Source: Veillonellaceae bacterium (lineage in GTDB: Bacteria; Bacillota; Negativicutes; Veillonellales; Negativicoccaceae). Taken from it: 37,019 bases of DNA. This document shows, piece after piece, positions 31,572 to 37,019 of this stretch; within the stretch, counting starts at the first letter, position 1; every line of letters starts with the position of its first letter. Both the position numbers and the translations under genes were made by a program. The DNA lies in the NCBI GenBank assembly GCA_022771805.1, contig JALELM010000018.1, forward strand, positions 1 through 37,019, in the 5' to 3' direction. The notes under the pieces were generated by a model. It was not told where the DNA came from. It saw only the letters and a list, made by a program, of their open reading frames with translations, and made no database searches.

Positions 31572-32300
31572 ATGACACCTCACGAAGTGCGCTTGCGTAA
31601 AGTGAAGGAGTACATTGCCGAGTACGGGATCCCGATCGGAAACCCGGAATTGCTGAGCACCGCGTTGACGCATACATCCTATGCCAACGAACATCGGTAC
31701 GGTGAATTGAAGGACAATGAGCGCTTGGAATTCCTCGGCGATGCGATCCTGGATTTGGTTGTCGGGGAATACCTGTTTCTGAAGTATCCCGATTGGGCGG
31801 AAGGCGACCTCACGCGGGCAAAAGCCAGCGCCGTCTGCGAAAAAGCCTTGGCGGATTGTGCGGCGCGTATCGACATCGGTCGCGTGCTTCTGCTCGGCAA
31901 GGGCGAGGAGCAAACCGGCGGGCGCGAACGTCCGTCCATTTTGGCGGATGCCTTCGAAGCAATGGTCGGAGCCATGTATCTCGACACATCGTATGAGCGG
32001 GTGCAGGAATTCGTTTTGGCGCATTTGGATAAGTATTTAGCGCGCATCGATACCGGCGCCTACAGCCGCGATTACAAGACCGAACTGCAGGAGTTCTTGC
32101 AGCAGGAAGGTGATGTGGACCTGTACTATCGTCTCCTGCGTGACGAAGGGCCGGATCACGATAAAACATTTTATATCCAGGTGGAGCAGAGCGGCGTGCC
32201 GTTGGGGCAGGGAGTCGGCAAGAGCAAGAAGGAAGCCGCGCAGGCTGCCGCACAGATGGCGTTGCAACAATTACAAGGAAAGGACACGGCGCAGGCGTAA
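31572..32300 (+). CDS. rnc: Ribonuclease III
   Basis: This 242-aa double-strand-specific endoribonuclease processes rRNA precursors and structured mRNAs. The RNase III signature is NERLEFLGDAILDLVVGEYLF, the second acidic site is in ILADAFEAMVGAMYLD, and the C-terminal half is a double-stranded-RNA-binding domain (YKTELQEFLQQEG to KKEAAQAAAQMALQQL). ATG 31572 has GAGG 6 nt upstream and starts 1 nt after the fabF stop; longer in-frame starts inside fabF are rejected. The stop codon lies in the loop of the following terminator. Confidence 0.97.
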   Translation: MTPHEVRLRKVKEYIAEYGIPIGNPELLSTALTHTSYANEHRYGELKDNERLEFLGDAILDLVVGEYLFLKYPDWAEGDLTRAKASAVCEKALADCAARIDIGRVLLLGKGEEQTGGRERPSILADAFEAMVGAMYLDTSYERVQEFVLAHLDKYLARIDTGAYSRDYKTELQEFLQQEGDVDLYYRLLRDEGPDHDKTFYIQVEQSGVPLGQGVGKSKKEAAQAAAQMALQQLQGKDTAQA

Positions 32301-32315
32301 GCTGCGCCGATTTTT
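32287..32315 (+). terminator. Rho-independent terminator overlapping the rnc stop codon
   Basis: CGGCGCAG (32287-32294) pairs perfectly with CTGCGCCG (32302-32309), loop GCGTAAG with the rnc stop inside, followed by ATTTTT whose last T touches the ATG of the next gene. Confidence 0.82.
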
Positions 32316-33374
32316 ATGAAACAGGCAATTATTCCGTTATTCATTCCGCACGACGGTTGCCCGTACCGCTGCACCTTCTGCAATCAGTGGCGGCTTACCG
32401 ATCGGACACATTCGGTCACCACGGCGGAAGTGGCGGCGATCATCGCCGCTTACCGAGCGAGCGCAAAACGGCCGTACCGCTGGGAAGCGGCTTTTTACGG
32501 CGGCTCGTTTACGGCGCTGCCCGAAGTGCGGCAGGCGGCGTTGCTGGCGCCGGCGACGGCGGCATTGCGCCGCGGCGAATTGGCGGCGATCCGGCTTTCC
32601 ACACGACCGGATTGTGTCGATGCCGCTACTGCCGAACGGTTGGCCGCAGCCGGCGTGACGACGGTGGAACTCGGCGTGCAGAGTATGGCGGACAGCGTGC
32701 TTGCCGCTACTCGCCGCGGTCACGACTCGGCGGCAGTGGCGCCGGCCGTGGCGGCCTTGCGGCAGGCGGGGTTGCAGGTGGGCATTCAGTTGCTGCCGGG
32801 GCTGCCCGGTGAAACATGGGCGACATTGCGGCATACCTTGCGCGCGGTGTTGGCACTGCGGCCGGATTGCGTCCGGATCTACCCGGCGCTGGTCATGGCG
32901 GACACGGAATTGGCCGCAATCTATGCGGCAGGGAAGTATCGCCCCTTGACCATGGCACAGGTGGTAACGGTGGCGGCGTGGTGGCGGCGTGCTTTTGCGC
33001 GGGCAGGAATACCGGTCATCCGCATGGGGCTCCAAGCGAGCACCGAATTGGAAGCCGGCCTTGTCGCCGGACCCTATGCGCCGGATTTCGGGGAAAGGGT
33101 TCACAGCCGCATTCTGCGGTACGGCGTGCATCGAGCCTTGCGCGGCGGGAAGGGAGCCGTTCGGATTCGTATCTGCCCGGCGGACGTGAGCAAACTGTAC
33201 GGCCATCGGCGGGAAAACATCGCGCGCATTCGTGCGCGGTATGCCGGCGAGGTGGAAGTGGAAATCGACTCGGCGGTTTCCCGCGGGACGGCAGATATTC
33301 TGCGCGGCGACAGCGTACGGACGGTGTGTATCGCGACCGGAGCCGTGCGGGATGGGGAAAGCACGGCGGAGTGA
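32316..33374 (+). CDS. Radical SAM protein (Elp3/MiaB-like core, function unknown)
   Basis: This 352-aa radical S-adenosylmethionine protein has the 4Fe-4S motif CPYRCTFC (Cys15, Cys19, Cys22) near its N-terminus, then AFYGGSFTALP and LSTRPDCVD, TTVELGVQSM and VGIQLLPGLPGE. These are characteristic of the Elp3-like radical SAM core, but the acetyltransferase domain of Elp3 is absent. Genes of this type are often found beside rnc and smc in Bacillota; the substrate is unknown, possibly tRNA. ATG 32316 is kept because the protein begins as the family usually does (KQAIIPLFIPHDGCPYRC). It has no visible Shine-Dalgarno, and the preceding bases are the T-run of a terminator. Confidence 0.87.
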   Translation: MKQAIIPLFIPHDGCPYRCTFCNQWRLTDRTHSVTTAEVAAIIAAYRASAKRPYRWEAAFYGGSFTALPEVRQAALLAPATAALRRGELAAIRLSTRPDCVDAATAERLAAAGVTTVELGVQSMADSVLAATRRGHDSAAVAPAVAALRQAGLQVGIQLLPGLPGETWATLRHTLRAVLALRPDCVRIYPALVMADTELAAIYAAGKYRPLTMAQVVTVAAWWRRAFARAGIPVIRMGLQASTELEAGLVAGPYAPDFGERVHSRILRYGVHRALRGGKGAVRIRICPADVSKLYGHRRENIARIRARYAGEVEVEIDSAVSRGTADILRGDSVRTVCIATGAVRDGESTAE

Positions 33375-33427
33375 GCCGTGCGGCTTGCCCCACAGCGGCG
33401 GGAGAATCCGGACGTTGGCAGCAGATA

Positions 33428-33436
33428 TGATATAAT
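33428..33436 (+). promoter_or_regulatory. Extended -10 promoter of mltG
   Basis: TGATATAAT, 43 nt before the mltG start, preceded by TTGGCA at a non-optimal distance. It begins a separate unit after the radical SAM gene. Confidence 0.6.
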
Positions 33437-33479
33437 AAAATAACAGTTATTTCGAGGAAATTCGAATACGAGGAGGAGT

Positions 33480-34484
33480 ATGCGAAAAGCAGCAACGGTT
33501 ACCTTGGTACTGTGCCTGATCCCGGTACTGGTTATCGGCTTCGGCTACTTCGGCGCGAAGCCGTGGGGCGAAAAGCACGGCATTCGCATCGCCGTCGCGC
33601 CGCAGGCCACGGGTGCGGAGATCGCGGAACAATTGACGCGGGAGGGAGTCATCATGCATCCGCTCCCGTTCAAGCTGGCGTTGCGTGCCTTGGGGAAAGA
33701 AAATGCGCTGCAGGCCGGCATTTACCACTTAGAAACAAACAGTTCCGTCGCCCGGACGGTGGAGGCCTTGCAAAAAGGCAAGCCCGCTGCCCGGACGGTG
33801 ACGATCCCGGAAGGATTTTCGATTCCGCAGCTTGCCGAGCGACTGGACACGGCGGGAATCGCCAAAAAAGAAGATGTCTTGGCGGCAGCGAAAGCATTTC
33901 GCCCCGCGGCGGAATTGCAGGTACCGGTGAATCCGGACGTGCCGTACCCGGCGGAAGGCTTTCTTTTCCCTTCCACCTATGATGTACCGGACGGCTCGTC
34001 CGTGCAGGATATTCTTGAGCACATGCACAACGAGTTCTTGAAACGCTTGACACCCGCCCGCCGCCAGGCCATGCAGGCGCAGCACTTGAGCGCTTATGAA
34101 ACGATCGTGTTGGCTTCTCTGGTGGAGCGGGAAGCCTTGCTGCCGGAAGACCGGCCGATCATTGCGGCGGTATTTCGCAAACGCCTGGCGATCGGCATGC
34201 CGCTGCAGTCCTGCGCCAGCATCCAATTTATTTTGGGCGAGCCGAAACAATTTCTGAGCTTGGCCGATACACAAATCCCCTCGCCGTATAACACATACCT
34301 GCACACGGGCTTGCCGCCGGGGCCGGTAGCCGCACCGGGGGAAGCGGCACTGGATGCGGTGCTGTTTGCGCCGGCGACGGAGTACCTCTACTTTGTCGCC
34401 CAGCGGGACGGCCGGCATCGGTTCTCCAAGACCTATGAGGAACACACGGCGAATGTCGATGAAATCTACGGTAACGAACAATAA
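33480..34484 (+). CDS. mltG: Endolytic peptidoglycan transglycosylase MltG (YceG-like)
   Basis: This 334-aa protein is anchored by one N-terminal membrane helix (about 5-25, TVTLVLCLIPVLVIGFGYFG) with the rest outside the membrane. It cuts nascent glycan strands and helps set their length. After a LysM-like region (IAVAPQATGAEIAEQLTREGVI) comes the YceG domain with AEGFLFPSTYDVP and the catalytic Glu in ASLVEREALLPEDRPIIAAVFRKRLAIGMPLQS, followed by the SPYNTYLHTGLPPGPVAAPG motif. The family's usual DPT after LQS reads CAS here. AGGAGGAGT precedes the ATG. It is the first gene of a four-gene unit, with the next frame overlapping its end. Confidence 0.94.
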   Translation: MRKAATVTLVLCLIPVLVIGFGYFGAKPWGEKHGIRIAVAPQATGAEIAEQLTREGVIMHPLPFKLALRALGKENALQAGIYHLETNSSVARTVEALQKGKPAARTVTIPEGFSIPQLAERLDTAGIAKKEDVLAAAKAFRPAAELQVPVNPDVPYPAEGFLFPSTYDVPDGSSVQDILEHMHNEFLKRLTPARRQAMQAQHLSAYETIVLASLVEREALLPEDRPIIAAVFRKRLAIGMPLQSCASIQFILGEPKQFLSLADTQIPSPYNTYLHTGLPPGPVAAPGEAALDAVLFAPATEYLYFVAQRDGRHRFSKTYEEHTANVDEIYGNEQ

Positions 34485-35097
34485 AGAGGCGCACTTGCGA
34501 CATCTTGCGGAGGAGCAGCGGATCCCGCTTTTACGCAAGACGGAAGAAGCACTGTTCATCCGTGCCGTGCAGGCGGCACACCCGCGGCGCATCCTGGAAA
34601 TCGGGACGGGGATCGGGTACACGGCGCTCTTGCTGGCAAACTGCGCGCCGCAGGCGGAAATCGTCACGGTCGAATCCTTTCCGGTGCGGTATGCGGAGGC
34701 GTGCCGCCGGTTGCGGGAAGCGGGCGTGGCGGCACGGGTGCAAGTCATTTGCGGCCGGGCGGAGGCGGTCTTGCCGAAGCTGCACGGACCTTTCGATTTA
34801 TTGTGGCTCGACGGGCCGAAAGGACATTACTTGGCACATTTGCGGCTGGCAGAGCCGCTGCTGACGAAAAACGCCACGGTGCTGGCGGATAATGTGCTGT
34901 TTCGAGGCTACGTGGAAGGAACGGCGGCCGTACCGCGGCGAATGCGAACCATCGCCTACCGGATGCGCGAATTTCTCGCTTACGTGCAGGATGCGCGCCG
35001 GTATGAAACCGTATTGTATCGAGCGGGGGACGGCCTGACGGTATCGCGCAGAAAGGATATAGATGAAGAAATTGGAACTGCTGGCACCGGCCGGTAA
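34459..35097 (+). CDS. trmR: tRNA 5-hydroxyuridine O-methyltransferase TrmR
   Basis: This 212-aa SAM-dependent O-methyltransferase of the COG4122 family has motif I EIGTGIGYTALLLA and motif II VTVESFPVRYAEACRRL, followed by FDLLWLDGPKGHYLAHL and VLADNVLFRGYV, the metal-binding site. In B. subtilis the orthologous yrrM (trmR), next to mltG and the U32 genes yrrN/yrrO, methylates 5-hydroxyuridine at tRNA position 34 to 5-methoxyuridine; the gene order here supports the same role. The start is taken as ATG 34459; ATG 34453 is also in frame, and neither has a strong RBS. It overlaps the mltG end by 26 nt and trhP by 35 nt. Confidence 0.87.
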   Translation: MKSTVTNNKEAHLRHLAEEQRIPLLRKTEEALFIRAVQAAHPRRILEIGTGIGYTALLLANCAPQAEIVTVESFPVRYAEACRRLREAGVAARVQVICGRAEAVLPKLHGPFDLLWLDGPKGHYLAHLRLAEPLLTKNATVLADNVLFRGYVEGTAAVPRRMRTIAYRMREFLAYVQDARRYETVLYRAGDGLTVSRRKDIDEEIGTAGTGR

Positions 35098-36286
35098 CGA
35101 GGAGAAATTGCGCTTTGCGTTGGAATACGGAGCCGATGCCGTCTACCTGGGCGGGAAAGCGTTCGGCCTGCGCGCTTACGGGGGAAACTTCGGCGAAAGC
35201 GAGATGCGGGAAGCCGTACGCTTTGCACATAGTTTGGGCAAAAAAGTATATGTTACGGTAAATATCATTGCCCATAATGAAGACCTCGATGAGTTGCCGG
35301 ATTATGTGCGCAGCTTGGCGGAGATCGGTGTCGATGCGGCCATCGTGGCGGATGCGGGCGTATTCCGCTTGGCGCGACAGGTTGCGCCGACATTGCCCCT
35401 GCATGTATCGACACAGGCCAGCACGGCCAACTGGTCGGCTGCGGCGTTTTGGCATGAGCTCGGGGCGACACGGGTCGTCCTGGCGCGCGAGGTGTCGCTG
35501 GCACAGACGCGCGAGATCGCCGCGCGCGTTCCGGTGGAGATCGAGGGCTTCGTGCACGGCGCGATGTGCATTTCGTATTCGGGGCGTTGCCTGCTGAGCA
35601 ATTATTTTTCCGAGACGCGGGACTCGAACCGGGGACAATGCATTCAGGCCTGCCGTTACAAGTACAGTGTGGTCGAGGAGCAGCGGCCGGGACAGTATTT
35701 CCCGATCGAAGAAGACAAACGCGGCACGTATATTTTTAACTCGAAAGATCTCTGTCTCCTGCCCTTCATTCCGCAAATGGCGGCGGCGGGTATCAGCAGC
35801 TTCAAGATCGAAGGCCGGATGAAGAGCGCACACTATGTCGCAACGGTTACCGGTGTATATCGGCAGGCGTTGGATGCATACATGCGTGAGGGTGAGGCAT
35901 ACTATGTGCGGCCCGAATGGTACCGGGAACTGGAAAAAATCTCGCACCGCCCGTACACGACCGGTTTCGCCGTCGGGCGGCCGTCCGAGCAGGATCAGGT
36001 GTACACGGGATCTTCCAACACCCGGACGCATGACTTCATCGGTTTGGTGCTGGATTACGACGAACACACGGGCACGGCACTGGTGGAGCAACGCAACCAT
36101 TTCGCAGTCGGGGAGACCGTCGAATTTCGCACGCCGGAAGGCGATGTGTTCGCCCAGGTGCTGCAGGAATTGCGGGATGAAGCCGGCGCGACCATCGAGC
36201 GGGCGGCGCATCCGCGGATGCAGGTGCGCTTGCGCACAGTGCGCCCCGTGAGCCGCCACAGCCTGATGCGGCGCGAGGTGAACTGA
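35063..36286 (+). CDS. trhP: U32 family protein, tRNA uridine-34 hydroxylase TrhP
   Basis: This 407-aa member of the peptidase U32 family, despite that name, belongs with TrhP/RlhA, which hydroxylate RNA using prephenate. Landmarks are LLAPAGNEEKLRFALEYGADAVYLGGKAFGLRA, VYVTVNIIAHNEDL, LHVSTQASTANW and EGFVHGAMCISYSGRCLLSNYFSETRDSNRGQCIQACRY, the U32 signature with clustered Cys, then FKIEGRMKSAHYVA. The C-terminal about 80 residues form the beta-barrel extension. Together with TrmR it would convert U34 to mo5U. ATG 35063 follows AAAGGAT; it ends in TGATG with the next gene. B. subtilis has two copies (yrrN, yrrO); only one is seen here. Confidence 0.9.
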   Translation: MKKLELLAPAGNEEKLRFALEYGADAVYLGGKAFGLRAYGGNFGESEMREAVRFAHSLGKKVYVTVNIIAHNEDLDELPDYVRSLAEIGVDAAIVADAGVFRLARQVAPTLPLHVSTQASTANWSAAAFWHELGATRVVLAREVSLAQTREIAARVPVEIEGFVHGAMCISYSGRCLLSNYFSETRDSNRGQCIQACRYKYSVVEEQRPGQYFPIEEDKRGTYIFNSKDLCLLPFIPQMAAAGISSFKIEGRMKSAHYVATVTGVYRQALDAYMREGEAYYVRPEWYRELEKISHRPYTTGFAVGRPSEQDQVYTGSSNTRTHDFIGLVLDYDEHTGTALVEQRNHFAVGETVEFRTPEGDVFAQVLQELRDEAGATIERAAHPRMQVRLRTVRPVSRHSLMRREVN

Positions 36287-36531
36287 TGGACGTCTATTTT
36301 CAAACGGAAAAACGCTACATCACCTATGTCGTTCGGATCTTGGAGGGCTACGAACACCTCGGGGTCGTCACCACGACGGATCCGGCGGCGGGGATTGCCC
36401 GTGTGCGGGCGACTTCGGACACCGCGGCAACGGTGCGGGAGATTTTACAATCCTTGGCGATTCCGCTCACGCTGTTGCCGGAAAATATTGCAGCAAAGAC
36501 TAGCCAAACGAAGAAAGATGTGGTAGAATAA
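36286..36531 (+). CDS. DUF4911 family protein
   Basis: This 81-aa protein resembles the small DUF4911 family. It reads as one alpha-beta domain (VYFQTEKRYITYVVRILEGYEHLGVVTTTDPAAGIARVRATSDTAATVREILQSL), which could be ACT-like in fold, followed by a short charged tail. It overlaps the trhP stop by 1 nt (TGATG), so it is translationally coupled and may be a partner of the tRNA hydroxylation system. The function is unknown. Confidence 0.75.
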   Translation: MDVYFQTEKRYITYVVRILEGYEHLGVVTTTDPAAGIARVRATSDTAATVREILQSLAIPLTLLPENIAAKTSQTKKDVVE

Positions 36532-36563
36532 CATAGTCAGCAAAACGAGAGCGAAAGCAATGC

Positions 36564-36593
36564 TTGACAAGAACCCACAATTTCGCTTATAAT
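36564..36593 (+). promoter_or_regulatory. Strong promoter of the tRNA cluster
   Basis: TTGACA (36564-36569), 18 bp, TATAAT (36588-36593), 15 nt before the first tRNA. Both hexamers are consensus. Confidence 0.92.
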
Positions 36594-36608
36594 GAGTTTT
36601 GTTATGAC

Positions 36609-36684
36609 GCTGGCGTAGCTCAATCGGTAGAGCAACTGATTTGTAATCAGTAGGTTGTGGGTTCAAGTCCTATCGCCAGCTCCA
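36609..36684 (+). tRNA. trnT: tRNA-Thr (anticodon TGT)
   Basis: The acceptor strands GCTGGCG/CGCCAGC pair; anticodon stem ACTGA/TCAGT with loop TTTGTAA gives UGU. CCA is encoded. Its U34 is a likely substrate for the TrhP/TrmR pair encoded 80 nt upstream. Confidence 0.96.
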
Positions 36685-36690
36685 GAATGT

Positions 36691-36776
36691 GGAGGAATTC
36701 CCGAGCGGCCAAAGGGAGCAGACTGTAAATCTGCCGGTTTATACCTTCGAAGGTTCGAATCCTTCTTCCTCCACCA
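36691..36776 (+). tRNA. trnY: tRNA-Tyr (anticodon GTA)
   Basis: The acceptor strands GGAGGAA/TTCCTCC pair. There is a long variable arm, as for class II tRNAs. The anticodon loop between CAGA and TCTG contains CTGTAAA, giving GTA. CCA is encoded. Confidence 0.96.
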
Positions 36777-36783
36777 CTTACAT

Positions 36784-36859
<76 letters not shown>

Positions 36860-36861
36860 AA

Positions 36862-36885
36862 TTTTTTTACTGCAAGGTAAAAAAA
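36862..36885 (+). other. AT-rich hairpin within the tRNA cluster
   Basis: TTTTTTTAC (36862-36870) pairs with GTAAAAAAA (36877-36885) around TGCAAG. It could be a weak terminator or processing element between tRNA-fMet and the next tRNA; it has no GC core. Confidence 0.35.
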
Positions 36886-36917
36886 CAACTTCATAATTGG
36901 CTTTGACCAGTTCATAA

Positions 36918-36993
36918 GCTGTTGTAGCTCAGTCGGTAGAGCGTATCCTTGGTAAGGATAAGGTCACCGGTTCAATCCCGGTCAATAGCTCCA
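36918..36993 (+). tRNA. trnT: tRNA-Thr (anticodon GGT)
   Basis: The acceptor strands GCTGTTG/CAATAGC pair with one G-T; the anticodon stem TATCC/GGATA encloses TTGGTAA, giving GGU. The T-arm GGTTCAATCCC is normal and CCA is encoded. It is a second Thr isoacceptor in the same cluster. Confidence 0.95.
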
Positions 36994-36998
36994 CACAT

Positions 36999-37019
36999 GG
37001 CGGCTTAGCTCAGTTGGCT
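36999..37019 (+). tRNA. 5' end of a fifth tRNA (truncated by the window edge)
   Basis: GGCGGCTTAGCTCAGTTGGCT reads as an acceptor 5' strand followed by a D-arm. The anticodon is beyond the window; the start resembles elongator tRNA-Met, but identity cannot be decided. Confidence 0.8.

Noticed and set aside
34745-36259. A 504-codon minus-strand frame across trmR and trhP
   Set aside because: It has no domain, no start signal and lies opposite two well-identified genes.

Overview
The window is a 37 kb stretch of chromosome of moderately high GC from what looks like an anaerobic Bacillota, most probably a Negativicutes-type organism. Evidence for this is the FapR-controlled fatty-acid cluster with FabK as enoyl reductase, the mltG-trmR-trhP order, ECF-type vitamin transporters, electron-transfer flavoprotein genes and A/G-rich Shine-Dalgarno sites in front of nearly every gene. 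The genus is inferred, not read directly. There is no prophage, insertion sequence or CRISPR array; this is mostly core chromosome with a few accessory-looking operons.

Layout. (1) 26-305: the end of an rRNA operon, with 5S rRNA, tRNA-Trp and tRNA-Arg. (2) 306-3710: a weakly supported small ORF, a phosphate-uptake pair (DUF47/PhoU-like plus PiT) and an orphan CydB-like membrane protein. (3) 3837-5520: a structured leader RNA, then a pyridoxal kinase/ECF S-component pair for vitamin B6 salvage. (4) 5530-8321: guanine deaminase plus an NCS2 purine permease behind a palindromic operator candidate. (5) 8330-10402: recG. (6) 13883 down to 10396, minus strand: a four-gene operon (MaoC-like hot-dog protein, BioY, thiolase, acyl-CoA ligase) read from a TTGACT/TATAAT promoter whose -35 box lies inside a BirA-type operator. 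(7) 13930-15626: a TGS/nucleoside-kinase fusion. (8) 15647-23120: a divergent XRE regulator and an overlapping dnaE-etfB-etfA-pyk operon. (9) 23125-24566: D-amino-acid transaminase and rpsO, each with its own promoter. (10) 24643-33374: fapR-plsX-fabH-fabK-fabD-fabG, acpP, fabF, rnc and a radical SAM gene, with a 17-bp FapR box. (11) 33428-36531: mltG, trmR, trhP and a DUF4911 gene. (12) 36564 to the end: a tRNA cluster (Thr-UGU, Tyr, initiator Met, Thr-GGU and a truncated fifth tRNA).

How the genes work together. The fab genes form a type II fatty-acid module feeding PlsX, with FapR expected to sense malonyl-CoA. TrhP and TrmR are expected to make 5-methoxyuridine at U34 of tRNAs such as the tRNA-Thr(UGU) encoded just downstream. 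BioY and the B6 S-component probably share an ECF energising module encoded elsewhere. The most interesting unit is the BirA-controlled operon. It resembles the Bacillus subtilis yhfUTS set but adds a MaoC-like protein, and its thiolase lacks the second catalytic cysteine, so its acyl-CoA chemistry is unknown. The second most interesting is the multi-hairpin leader in front of the B6 salvage genes.
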